A program made the translations under genes and the position numbers. Shown in pieces: positions 24,796 through 33,381 of a DNA stretch of 64,000 nucleotides; within the stretch, counting starts at the first letter, position 1, and each line of letters opens with the position of its first letter. The notes beneath the pieces are model-generated. The model saw nothing but the letters and a program-made list of their open reading frames with translations. It made no database searches and was not told the DNA's origin. Origin of the DNA: JAIXWP01 sp041391745. GTDB taxonomy: Bacteria; Bacteroidota; Bacteroidia; Flavobacteriales_D; Sanyastnellaceae. The stretch spans positions 62,001-126,000 of the forward strand of contig JAWKNK010000007.1 of the NCBI GenBank assembly GCA_041391745.1, written 5' to 3'.

Positions 24796-25866
24796 TTATC
24801 CGTTTACGCGTTCAAATTCTTTCATTACATCTACAAGCACTTGCACACTTTCAATTGGCAATGCATTGTACATCGAAGCTCTGTATCCACCCACACTTCT
24901 ATGACCAGCAAGTCCGCTGATTCCTGCTTCTTTCCACATTTTATCGAATGATTCAGCCAAAGCTTCATTGTTCAACATGAAAGTGGCATTCATCCAAGAT
25001 CTAGCTTCTGGCACTGCGTGGCCTTTGAAAAGACCGTTTCTATCTAGCTCGTTGTAGAATAATTCTTGCTTCGCAAAATTGCGTTTTTCCATACCTTCCA
25101 ATCCACCGTTTGCTTTGATCCAACGCAGGGTTAGCATACTCACATATACTGCGAAAACAGGAGGAGTGTTTGCCATAGAATCTTTATCAATATGATTTAA
25201 AAGATTCATGTATGATGGAAGTTTGCGACCTGTCTTGCCGAGTGATTCTTTATCTACGATGTACAAAACTGTACCTGCAGGTCCCATGTTTTTCTGGGCA
25301 CCAGCATAAATCATCGAAAAGTCAGTAGCATTAAATTTCTTTGAGAAAATATCCGAACTCATATCGCAAACCAAAGGCACTTCTGTTTTTGGGAAGTTTT
25401 GGAATTGCGTTCCGTAAATGGTATTGTTTGAAGTAAAATGCAAATAATCGACATCTGAAGGAACTGTGAATTCTGGAATGTATGAGTGGTTCTTATCCGA
25501 AGAGTCACCGATCACATTTACTTCACCAAGAAGCTTTGCTTCTTTGATGGCTCCGTTCGCCCACACACCAGTATTGATGTAAGCAGCTTTACCACCTTCT
25601 TTCATCATGTTGATGGCAGAAGTATAAAATCCAAGTGTCGCTCCACCCTGTAGGAAAAGGACTTCGTAGTTTTCTGGTAAACCTAAAATGTCTTTCACAA
25701 GCTGACGAGCCTCGTCCATCACTTTCACATAGTTTTTCGATCTGTGACTAATCTCGATAAGAGATAGACCCATGTTGTCGAAGTTGTGAATGGCTTGAGC
25801 GGCTTGATCTAATACTTCTTGAGGAAGAATGGATGGTCCAGCGCTGAAATTGTGAACTTTTTGCAT
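24796..25866 (-). CDS. serC: Phosphoserine aminotransferase
   Basis: The 356-residue class V aminotransferase has the family opening VHNFSAGPSILPQEVLDQAA. The PLP lysine lies in IYAGAQKNMGPAGT (about residue 190), and the substrate-binding end is GLAGHRSVGGYRASMYNALP. It makes phosphoserine from phosphohydroxypyruvate and glutamate. It is the first gene of serC-serA-DUF1015-yggS. A -7-like TAACTTCG lies at 25900-25893 on the minus strand. Confidence 0.97.
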   Translation of the reverse strand: MQKVHNFSAGPSILPQEVLDQAAQAIHNFDNMGLSLIEISHRSKNYVKVMDEARQLVKDILGLPENYEVLFLQGGATLGFYTSAINMMKEGGKAAYINTGVWANGAIKEAKLLGEVNVIGDSSDKNHSYIPEFTVPSDVDYLHFTSNNTIYGTQFQNFPKTEVPLVCDMSSDIFSKKFNATDFSMIYAGAQKNMGPAGTVLYIVDKESLGKTGRKLPSYMNLLNHIDKDSMANTPPVFAVYVSMLTLRWIKANGGLEGMEKRNFAKQELFYNELDRNGLFKGHAVPEARSWMNATFMLNNEALAESFDKMWKEAGISGLAGHRSVGGYRASMYNALPIESVQVLVDVMKEFERVNG

Positions 25867-25931
25867 GTTGTGCGACGTTTATTATTGCGCCGCGAAGTTA
25901 ACCACTTTTTAGGGTAAAAAAGGGCTTTTTA

Positions 25932-26621
25932 TCACTGAAATAGCGCTTTAACCTTTGTTTTGTTTCTTTCAAGAAAGAAATCTTCAGCTATCAATGAAGC
26001 ACGATCAAAATCGTATAAATGATCTACAGCTAATTCAACGATTTTAAGCTTATTGTCTTCCAATTCGAGGTGTGAAATCAAATAGCGTAATTGTTCCACT
26101 CGGAAGCAATGCTCCCCTATGGTTTTTTCTAAATAAGCTACTTTTTTGAACTCAAAATTGGACTTGTTCAAATTGTCTTTAAGTATAGCAAAATCGGTGT
26201 CTTTTATTGGTGCTTCACATCGTGTAGCGCCTTGATACACGTTTATAGGCAAGGCCACAGAATCTTCCGGTATTGAATCTTGCAATTCAAATTGTGGGAA
26301 TACAAAAGCCGTTTCTGAAATCATGAAAAATTGGAAAATCCCTTTTATCTTCTTGAGTTCAAAAACTTGATAGCTGGCGGGTTTAATTTCCAACACTTGA
26401 TCGAAAGTAGCTATGCGACTATCTGCAAATTTGATATTGAAACTCTGCTTCCCTGGTTTATTCCAAAGAAATGAAAGGTCAGAAGAGGGGAGAATGTTTA
26501 CTTTTTGTCCTTCTATTTTTATAAAAAAAGCAAGCGTGTCGGCGCTTCGAAATTCAATTTTCGATTGCGCCAATGAAACTAATTGAATGAAAATAAAAAA
26601 AGCCGACAAGAGTAATTTCAT
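25932..26621 (-). CDS. Secreted DUF4476 protein
   Basis: The 229-residue product has a signal peptide (cut at SLAQ, residue 19) and a beta-rich N-terminal half. A C-terminal DUF4476 domain starts near residue 130 and carries CEAPIKDTDFAILKDNLNKS, HCFRVEQLRYLI and the VDHLYDFDRASLI segment. The family is Bacteroidota-typical and has no known activity. A perfect -7 box TACCTTTG (26633-26626) ends only four bases before the ATG, so the transcript may be leaderless. Confidence 0.85.
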   Translation of the reverse strand: MKLLLSAFFIFIQLVSLAQSKIEFRSADTLAFFIKIEGQKVNILPSSDLSFLWNKPGKQSFNIKFADSRIATFDQVLEIKPASYQVFELKKIKGIFQFFMISETAFVFPQFELQDSIPEDSVALPINVYQGATRCEAPIKDTDFAILKDNLNKSNFEFKKVAYLEKTIGEHCFRVEQLRYLISHLELEDNKLKIVELAVDHLYDFDRASLIAEDFFLERNKTKVKALFQ

Positions 26622-26625
26622 GCCG

Positions 26626-26633
26626 CAAAGGTA
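26626..26633 (-). promoter_or_regulatory. -7 box four bases from a start codon
   Basis: On the minus strand, TACCTTTG matches TAnnTTTG exactly and is followed by CGGC and the ATG of the DUF4476 gene. Transcription starts usually fall about five to eight bases beyond this box, so the message would begin at or just inside the start codon. Confidence 0.55.
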
Positions 26634-26656
26634 TAATCATAAATGACAATGAAAAG

Positions 26657-28171
26657 TTATTTGCCCAAACGATTTAGTAATGGCAGACTCAAAATTTTCT
26701 TAGGTAAAAATTCTGAAGGATGGATATCATTGGCACGCAAGATGCTTGGAAAAGCAAGTATCAATGTAAGAGTAGATACTCCCCAGACCATGCCGCCAAT
26801 AATGAGTTTAACCAAATGAGGGCTTTCGTTGAAAAAAGAAATCAAATCGAGACTAAAGAGAACGACAAGGTTAAACAATCCAAGAATAACACCCGGAACA
26901 AGTGCGCCGAGTTGCTTGAAAATGGATACATCAATTAAACGCTGACTTAGGAAAATGGACATCAAATAGTGAATGGCTGTGGTGGCTACAATGGACCACG
27001 CGATCATTTGAATACCATAAGGAATTGCGACGACCACCCCAACAATCATGATGACAAGATAAAATGCCTTTATGATACTTCCACGAAGAACAGCATTCAC
27101 TGCGCGGAGCAAGCTGTCGGTGAGCCTTGTCAATGTTCGAAATATGATTGCGATGAACAGCACTTGAAGTACACTGGCGGCTTCTTCATAAGAAGGTCCG
27201 AGGTAAATGGTAATTATTTCTTTAGAGAAAAAAGAGATGAATACACAAATGGGTATGACTAGTATTCCCAGGAATTGATTGCCAATCAACATGAGTCTTC
27301 TCAAGCGTGCTTGCTGATCTTGCATCTTGCTCATTCCGCTGAATAGGACATTGTCAGAAAGCTTTGCCATGATTGTAATGGGAAGCGACATGACATAGGC
27401 AGAGCGTTCGTACAAGCCTGCTGTATCTAATGGCGATCTACTGCTTGCAGGCAATTGACTCGCATACTTCGGCAGGAGTAATACATCCACTTTTGTGGCG
27501 GCATAATTCAATGCATTGAATAAACTACTTGCACCACCGTATCCTAGTAGATCTTGAGTATAGCTCCATTCCCATTTGAATTTAATTTTTGTGGGTTGCA
27601 GCAGCCAAAATGAAATGGTCATTAATGTGTTTTGCGCAAACAATGCCCATACATACGCCCACACATCCCAACCGGCGTAGGCTAGGCTCAATCCGACAAT
27701 AAGATTACCACCGACAATTGAAATCATTCCAGCAATAAAGAAGTTTTTAAACTTCATTTCTTTCAGCATCATACTTCGAGGTACCACAGCGAGAGCGCTA
27801 ATGGTAAATGAAGTACAAACTACTTGAATGATCGGTTCTAATTCTGCGATATTGTAGCTCTTCGCAATAAGCGGAGCTGCTACAATAAATCCTAATGTGA
27901 AAGTCACACCAAGTGCTAGCGAAGTATAAAAAGCCCCAGTTAGATGTTGCGCATGAAGATCTTTTCGTTGAATGATGGCAGGTCCAATTCCGACCTGTGA
28001 GAAGATTTCAGCAAAACCCATAATGGATAAAACCACTCCCATGAGGGCGAATGAATCTTGCGAAACCATACGCGCCAAGATCCCTGTGTAAATCATTTGA
28101 ATAATGATTTGAGCGAATACTGTTGCGGTATTCCAGGAGAAGCTTGATATGAATTGCTTTTTGTCTGGCAC
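26657..28171 (-). CDS. Polysaccharide/lipid-linked oligosaccharide flippase (MOP/Wzx type)
   Basis: The 504-residue product has about 14 hydrophobic segments. It starts SSFSWNTATVFAQIIIQMIY and continues with SQVGIGPAIIQRKDLHAQHL, the opening of WzxC/Polysacc_synt-type flippases of the MATE-like MOP superfamily. These move undecaprenyl-linked sugars across the inner membrane. No glycosyltransferases are adjacent. A strong terminator upstream separates it from rny, so it is probably independently transcribed. Confidence 0.88.
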   Translation of the reverse strand: MPDKKQFISSFSWNTATVFAQIIIQMIYTGILARMVSQDSFALMGVVLSIMGFAEIFSQVGIGPAIIQRKDLHAQHLTGAFYTSLALGVTFTLGFIVAAPLIAKSYNIAELEPIIQVVCTSFTISALAVVPRSMMLKEMKFKNFFIAGMISIVGGNLIVGLSLAYAGWDVWAYVWALFAQNTLMTISFWLLQPTKIKFKWEWSYTQDLLGYGGASSLFNALNYAATKVDVLLLPKYASQLPASSRSPLDTAGLYERSAYVMSLPITIMAKLSDNVLFSGMSKMQDQQARLRRLMLIGNQFLGILVIPICVFISFFSKEIITIYLGPSYEEAASVLQVLFIAIIFRTLTRLTDSLLRAVNAVLRGSIIKAFYLVIMIVGVVVAIPYGIQMIAWSIVATTAIHYLMSIFLSQRLIDVSIFKQLGALVPGVILGLFNLVVLFSLDLISFFNESPHLVKLIIGGMVWGVSTLTLILAFPSILRANDIHPSEFLPKKILSLPLLNRLGK

Positions 28172-28183
28172 GAATCAATGTTA

Positions 28184-28220
28184 CAAAAAAAGCCCCGAAC
28201 AAAGTTGTTCGGGGCTTTTT
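28184..28220 (-). terminator. Bidirectional-looking terminator between rny and the flippase gene
   Basis: AAAAAGCCCCGAAC (28187-28200) and GTTCGGGGCTTTTT (28207-28220) form a perfect 14-bp stem with a six-base loop. T runs lie on both strands. On the minus strand it follows the rny stop by eight bases and serves rny. Confidence 0.92.
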
Positions 28221-28228
28221 ATCGATGA

Positions 28229-29770
28229 TTATCTTGCTACACCTACAGCCCTTTTTTCGCGAATTACAGTAACTCGCACTTGACCAGGGTAGGTCATTTC
28301 TGTTTCAATTCTACTTGCTAATGAGATAGCCAAAGCGTCTGCTTGTTCGTCAGAAACTTTTTCAGCTTCTACCATTACACGGAGTTCACGACCAGCTTGG
28401 ATAGCGAATGATTTAGAAACACCTGGATATTCCAAGGCCATGTTTTCCAAATCGCGTAAACGCTGGATGTAAGCCTCTACTACTTCGCGACGAGCACCAG
28501 GGCGCGCACCACTAATAGCATCACAAACCTGAATGATTGGAGACAACAAAGTCTTCATTTCAATCTCGTCGTGGTGAGCTCCGATGGCATTACACACATC
28601 TGGTTTTTCACCATATTTCTCAGCGAGTTTCATACCGAGAATTGCGTGTGGCAATTCGCTTTCATCGTCTGGAACTTTTCCAATATCGTGAAGAAGACCT
28701 GCACGTTTAGCGGCTTTTGGGTTGAGTCCCAATTCGCTTGCCATTGTAGAACAAAGGTTTGCAACCTCTCTCGAGTGTTGAAGCAAGTTTTGACCGTATG
28801 AAGAACGATATTTCATTCTACCTACCATACGAATCAATTCAGAGTGCAGACCGTGGATTCCAAGTTCAATACACGTTCTCTTTCCAACTTCTACAATTTC
28901 TTCTTCGATGTTTTTTCTCACTTTCGCTACTACCTCTTCGATACGAGCTGGGTGAATACGACCATCGGTTACCAATTGGTGAAGTGACAAGCGTGCGATT
29001 TCGCGACGAACAGGATCAAAGCAAGAAAGAACGATAGCTTCAGGTGTATCGTCAACGATGATCTCCACTCCGGTAGCTGCTTCAAGAGCGCGGATGTTAC
29101 GACCTTCACGACCGATGATACGTCCTTTCATTTCGTCGTTTTCAATATTGAAAACAGAAACGCTATTTTCTACAGCATGTTCAACGGCAGTGCGTTGAAT
29201 AGTCTGAATTACAATCTTCTTGGCATCCTGATTCGCTTTCAATTTCGCTTCATCAATGATTCCTTGAATTTGAGAAGCAGCAGCATTTCTAGCTTCTTCT
29301 TTCAATTGCTCCATCAATTGCGCCTTAGCTTCATCAGCCGACATTTTAGCGAGTTCTTCAAGAAGATTTACCGCTTTGTTGTGCGCTTTATCGAGGTCGC
29401 TTTGCTTCTTATTGTTGAGGTCAGTGAGCTTCTGAAGGTTTTCCTTCTGGTTGTCAATGTCCTTTTCCTTTCTCTTGTATTGTTCGATCTGTTGAGAGAG
29501 GTCACGCTCTTTGTTCTTCAAGCGATCTTCAGCTTGTTGAACCTTTTTGTTTCTTTCTTGCACGGATTTTTCGTGCTCGCTTTTCATTTCAAGGAATTTT
29601 TCCTTGGCTTGGAGAATCTTTTTCTCCTTCAATGTTTCACCTTCTTTGGTTGCTTCTGCGAGAATGCTATCACGTTTGTTTTTCAGAACGCTATTGAGGA
29701 GGAACCAAGCCGCGCCGGCTCCAATAAGCACACCCACTAATGCAGCAACAACCATGTAAATTGCATCCAT
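28229..29770 (-). CDS. rny: Ribonuclease Y
   Basis: The 513-residue product has the full RNase Y plan. An N-terminal membrane helix (about 5-25, VAALVGVLIGAGAAWFLL) is followed by a long charged coiled coil to about 200. A KH domain (IIGREGRNIRALEAATGVEI) and an HD domain (AGLLHDIGKVPDDESELPHA, AIGAHHDEIEMKT) follow. It is a membrane-anchored endoribonuclease that starts mRNA decay. It lies 75 bases after zapA, with a weak hairpin between them. Confidence 0.97.
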   Translation of the reverse strand: MDAIYMVVAALVGVLIGAGAAWFLLNSVLKNKRDSILAEATKEGETLKEKKILQAKEKFLEMKSEHEKSVQERNKKVQQAEDRLKNKERDLSQQIEQYKRKEKDIDNQKENLQKLTDLNNKKQSDLDKAHNKAVNLLEELAKMSADEAKAQLMEQLKEEARNAAASQIQGIIDEAKLKANQDAKKIVIQTIQRTAVEHAVENSVSVFNIENDEMKGRIIGREGRNIRALEAATGVEIIVDDTPEAIVLSCFDPVRREIARLSLHQLVTDGRIHPARIEEVVAKVRKNIEEEIVEVGKRTCIELGIHGLHSELIRMVGRMKYRSSYGQNLLQHSREVANLCSTMASELGLNPKAAKRAGLLHDIGKVPDDESELPHAILGMKLAEKYGEKPDVCNAIGAHHDEIEMKTLLSPIIQVCDAISGARPGARREVVEAYIQRLRDLENMALEYPGVSKSFAIQAGRELRVMVEAEKVSDEQADALAISLASRIETEMTYPGQVRVTVIREKRAVGVAR

Positions 29771-29800
29771 GATGTTGATGGTTTTAGTAAAAAAATTAAT

Positions 29801-29820
29801 TCATCATCCACTGATGATGA
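29801..29820 (-). terminator. Weak hairpin between zapA and rny
   Basis: TCATCATC and GATGATGA make a perfect 8-bp stem with a CACT loop. On the minus strand a seven-T tract follows after five bases (ATTAA). The AT-rich stem and offset T tract suggest attenuation or processing rather than full termination. Confidence 0.4.
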
Positions 29821-29845
29821 GGTGCAGAGAATGGGTGAAATGGAC

Positions 29846-30151
29846 TTAGATGAAAGAATTTAGCTTGTTTTCCAGGGCTTCCAACTCAGGAGAAATATCG
29901 GTTGGAACTTCTACGCGCTCCACTACTTTTTCTACAACTGTCTGAGTGGTGCCGGCTTGATTGGATGCCACTTGGAGGGCAGCCATCGCCAATAAATCCT
30001 GTTTATCTTTTACAGCATAATTCTGCTGAAAAACGCTAATGCTTTCTTCTAGTTGTTTCTCAACTTTTCGGATGGTATCCACCTGATCGCTGCTAACGGT
30101 CAGCGGATAGGTTCGTCCTGCTATGACTACTTTTATCGAAACCTCGCTCAT
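29846..30151 (-). CDS. zapA: Cell division protein ZapA
   Basis: The 101-residue product carries the ZapA fold segments SIKVVIAGRTYPLTVSSDQV and KQDLLAMAALQVA, then a coiled-coil tail. ZapA cross-links FtsZ protofilaments at mid-cell. It starts five bases after the small coiled-coil gene at 30157-30450, so the two are co-translated. Confidence 0.92.
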   Translation of the reverse strand: MSEVSIKVVIAGRTYPLTVSSDQVDTIRKVEKQLEESISVFQQNYAVKDKQDLLAMAALQVASNQAGTTQTVVEKVVERVEVPTDISPELEALENKLNSFI

Positions 30152-30156
30152 GGTGG

Positions 30157-30450
30157 TTATTTATTTAAAAGTGAGAGACACTCGTCTATTTCTTTTACCA
30201 AATCGTTGATTCTCTGCTTGGTAGCTGATCGGAATTCTTCCTGAACGGCTGGCTGCAACGATTTAGTAGTTTCTAATTCGCGATTTCTGTCTTTGAGTTC
30301 ATCTACTTGTGCCAACAATTCACCATTGATCTTATACAATGACGCATTCTCCTCCTTGAGGCGACCTACTTGTGCCTCGAGTTGGTTTTTAATCGAACCT
30401 AATTGGTTGATTTTGTTTTCAATACGTTGAATAATCTCTGTGTGATTCAT
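30157..30450 (-). CDS. Small coiled-coil protein, ZapB-like
   Basis: The start is the ATG at 30450 (MNHTEIIQRIENKINQLGSI). The product has 97 residues and almost the whole length is heptad-patterned coiled coil (LEAQVGRLKEENASLYKING and onwards). It directly precedes zapA, and coiled-coil genes in this position are common in Bacteroidota. A ZapB-like role bridging ZapA is inferred from context and shape only. Confidence 0.75.
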   Translation of the reverse strand: MNHTEIIQRIENKINQLGSIKNQLEAQVGRLKEENASLYKINGELLAQVDELKDRNRELETTKSLQPAVQEEFRSATKQRINDLVKEIDECLSLLNK

Positions 30451-30488
30451 TGGATAGGTGTTTTTCAAAAAAATCTCCGAATCGAGGT

Positions 30489-30496
30489 CAAATGTA
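30489..30496 (-). promoter_or_regulatory. Promoter -7 box of the coiled-coil/zapA operon
   Basis: On the minus strand TACATTTG matches TAnnTTTG perfectly, 38 bases before the ATG at 30450, leaving a leader of about 30 bases. Confidence 0.55.
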
Positions 30497-30630
30497 CAAC
30501 ACAACTTATTTAGTTCTGCACCGTTTTATTCAATTTTCGTGTTGATATTTCTGACCTCCCGAACGCATTTTGCGCTATTGAAAAGAGCATTTTTGAGTCT
30601 TTGATTTTCGAGGTAATAATGGTGTCTATC

Positions 30631-32346
30631 ATGAAGAGAAGTGTGTTGTTTGGGTTTATGTTGCTGCTATTCAGTGTTTTGAATGCGCAAACGGAGTTTC
30701 CACAAGATTATTTTAGATCTCCTCTCGATATTCCACTCAATTTGTCTGGAAATTTTGGCGAGCTCCGAACCAACCATTTTCACATGGGGATTGACATCAA
30801 AACCCAGCAAGTGGAGGGTTTGAAGGTTTATTCAGTTGCAGACGGATATGTCAGCAGAATCAAAGTTTCTCCAGCAGGCTATGGATACGCTCTTTACATC
30901 AACCATCCAAATGGATTAACTTCTGTTTATGGTCACTTGAAAGGCTACAGTCAGAAGATTGATGATTATGTAAAATCTGAACAATATAAATACGAGACGT
31001 TCAGCATCGACTTATTCCCAGACTCAACTTTGCTTCCAGTTAAAAAGGGGGAAGTAGTTGCACTTTCAGGAAACACTGGTGGAAGTGGTGGTCCACACTT
31101 ACATTTTGAAATTAGAGAAACGGCAACTGAAAAAACGGTGAATCCGCTCCTTTTTGGATTTCAGGTAAAAGATAAAATCCCACCTTCAGTTATGGGAGTT
31201 TGGCTCGTTCCGATGAATGATAGCACATGGGTAGCAGGAAATAGAACACCCAAGAATTATTCTACCAGTGGTAGTTCTGGAAATGTGGCATTGAAATCTG
31301 GATCCATTCCATCAGTATATGGCGACATAGGATTTGCAGTGCATACAAGTGACCTGCTCGACGGAAATTCAAACAGATGTGGCATCTATAGAATCGAACT
31401 TTTTGTGGATGGAGTTCAAGTTTACGGTCAGCGAATGGATCGTTTGGACTTCGGAACAAACCGCGCGATGAATGCGCACACCATATATGAGAAATTTAAA
31501 AAAGACCGAAGTTCAATTCATGGATCTTATCGCCTTCCTGGAAATCCTTTGGATATTTACGACAACTTGGTAAACGACGGCGTTGTGTCATTTAAGGATG
31601 GAAAAAAGCACGACATCGAGTATCGCATTTTGGATATTGAAGGTAATAAGTCGGCCATCAAATTTCAAGTTCAAGCACTAAGCGCGCCTGGTGCGAAGTA
31701 CACGCCTAGCGATAATTTCATTGCTCATTGGGATTGGGAACAAGACAATGCATTTGAAGATGCCCGATTAAAAATTTTCATGCCAGCATATACGATGTAT
31801 GAAGATACTTATTTGACAATTTCTGAAAGCAACACCATTTCTGGAGCAAACACGCCAACTTATAAAGTATGTTCTCCATACGAACCGGTGCACAATCCTT
31901 TTACAATAGCTATTAATGCAAGTAAAATTCCTGAGAAAGTGCGCACGAAAACCGTCGTGGTAAGGTACGATCCTGATAAGGACAGAACAGTGAGTGAGGG
32001 GGGGAAGTATGAAAATGGATGGGTAAAAGCTGAGCCTCACTACTTGGGATATTTCGCTTTGAAAGTTGACACCGTTGCTCCTTCCGTTTCATCTGTAAGT
32101 TTTAGCAATGACATGCGCGGCAGGTCAAGCTTCACAATGAAAATTAGCGACTACCTTTCAGGTGTGGATCAAATTATTCCTAAGATTGATGGTAAATGGG
32201 CGTTGATGGAATTCGACGCGAAGACGAGTAGGCTGATCTATTATTTTGATAAAAAGTATATTCAACCAGGAAGTCACAAGTTTGAACTTACTGTTATAGA
32301 CGCGGTAGGAAATACCACGGTTTATAAGAATACTTTTACTTATTAA
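30631..32346 (+). CDS. Secreted M23 family metallopeptidase
   Basis: The start is the ATG at 30631 (MKRSVLFGFMLLLFSVLNAQ); in-frame alternatives are an ATG at 30619 and a TTG at 30601. The 571-residue product has a signal peptide, then an M23/LytM domain with NHFHMGIDI (His51, Asp55), VYGHLKGYSQ and GGPHLHFEIRE, the complete zinc-ligand set. A long C-terminal beta-sandwich region follows (about 200-571). Such enzymes cut peptidoglycan cross-links. The gene is monocistronic and converges on the ACMSD gene. Confidence 0.9.
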   Translation: MKRSVLFGFMLLLFSVLNAQTEFPQDYFRSPLDIPLNLSGNFGELRTNHFHMGIDIKTQQVEGLKVYSVADGYVSRIKVSPAGYGYALYINHPNGLTSVYGHLKGYSQKIDDYVKSEQYKYETFSIDLFPDSTLLPVKKGEVVALSGNTGGSGGPHLHFEIRETATEKTVNPLLFGFQVKDKIPPSVMGVWLVPMNDSTWVAGNRTPKNYSTSGSSGNVALKSGSIPSVYGDIGFAVHTSDLLDGNSNRCGIYRIELFVDGVQVYGQRMDRLDFGTNRAMNAHTIYEKFKKDRSSIHGSYRLPGNPLDIYDNLVNDGVVSFKDGKKHDIEYRILDIEGNKSAIKFQVQALSAPGAKYTPSDNFIAHWDWEQDNAFEDARLKIFMPAYTMYEDTYLTISESNTISGANTPTYKVCSPYEPVHNPFTIAINASKIPEKVRTKTVVVRYDPDKDRTVSEGGKYENGWVKAEPHYLGYFALKVDTVAPSVSSVSFSNDMRGRSSFTMKISDYLSGVDQIIPKIDGKWALMEFDAKTSRLIYYFDKKYIQPGSHKFELTVIDAVGNTTVYKNTFTY

Positions 32347-33353
32347 AGGTTCAAATCGGCCTTTGTCATGCCTAGCCATTCAAGGGCAGAGTTGCAATAG
32401 ATGTCTTCCACTACTTCTTCAGATAAGCCCATTTCAGTAATGAATTTTCCGATTTCCAAATCACCTAGAGGAAAGGGATAGTCGGTGCCGAGAGAAACTC
32501 TTTTAGAACCTTGATGCTTGAGCACATAGTGCAAAAGTTCTGGATCGTGGGTGGCGCTATCTACCCAGAAATGTCCGAAATATTCTCTTGGAGGAACTTG
32601 GTTGTCTATTGCTACAAGGTCGGGTCGGCAATTGAAACCGTGTTCTATTCTTCCTATAGTAGGAATAAAAGAGCCACCAGCATGTGCGAAGTTGAATCGG
32701 ATTTTTGGGAACCGCTCGAACACTCCACTAAATAAAAGTGAGCAGATTGCTCGAGTCGTTTCAGCGGGCATACCCACTAGCCAAGGCAACCAATATTTTC
32801 TCATCGCATCTTCACCCATCATTTCCCAAGGGTGCACAAGTACGCACATATCAAGTTCTTCAAGTGCTTTCCAGAGTGGATTGAAGTCGGGCTCACTTAA
32901 ATTTTTGCCGTTGATATTGCTGCCAATTTGAATTCCCTTCATTCCAATTTCTTTACAGCGGTGTAATTCTTCCACTGCCAAGTCGATGTCTTGCATTGGA
33001 AGCGTAGCAAGTCCGATGTAATTTTTGGGATATTTCTGAACGGTGTTCATGATGTCATCGTTCAAAAATTTGGATACTTCTAGTCCGTGGTGTGGCTTCG
33101 CCCAGTAAGCAAAAAGGACAGGAATGGTGCAGATGACTTGAATCTGGGTGTCCCATTTTGCATAATCTTCAATTCTCAAATTCGCATCCCAACAATTCGA
33201 TTCGATTTCACGAAAGAATTTTTCTCCTTGCATCATTCGCGCATACCCTTGTCGGTGGTGGTCGAGATGGATAAAGTTTCCATATCCAAATTTACTTGTC
33301 CAATTCGGAAGGTTTTCCGGAATGACGTGGGTATGCATATCGATTTTGAGCAC
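32343..33353 (-). CDS. 2-amino-3-carboxymuconate-6-semialdehyde decarboxylase
   Basis: The 336-residue amidohydrolase matches ACMSD over its whole length. Its zinc ligands are IDMHTHVIPE (His7, His9), the His in CVLVHPWEMMG and the Asp in VSLGTDYPFPLGD. DLAVEELHRCKEIGMKGIQI and NFAHAGGSFIPTIGRIEHGF are family segments. The enzyme decarboxylates ACMS in the kynurenine branch of tryptophan breakdown. Other pathway genes are not in the window. It follows the peptide-binding lipoprotein gene by 28 bases on the same strand. Confidence 0.93.
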   Translation of the reverse strand: MLKIDMHTHVIPENLPNWTSKFGYGNFIHLDHHRQGYARMMQGEKFFREIESNCWDANLRIEDYAKWDTQIQVICTIPVLFAYWAKPHHGLEVSKFLNDDIMNTVQKYPKNYIGLATLPMQDIDLAVEELHRCKEIGMKGIQIGSNINGKNLSEPDFNPLWKALEELDMCVLVHPWEMMGEDAMRKYWLPWLVGMPAETTRAICSLLFSGVFERFPKIRFNFAHAGGSFIPTIGRIEHGFNCRPDLVAIDNQVPPREYFGHFWVDSATHDPELLHYVLKHQGSKRVSLGTDYPFPLGDLEIGKFITEMGLSEEVVEDIYCNSALEWLGMTKADLNL

Positions 33354-33381
33354 GGCAGGAATTTTAAAATGTGGTGCTAAA

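Noticed and set aside
29177..29740. 187-codon ORF antisense to rny
   Set aside because: It is a shadow of the biased coiled-coil codons of RNase Y.
29771..29845. 6S RNA gene downstream of zapA
   Set aside because: The 75-base gap is too short and shows only one small hairpin.
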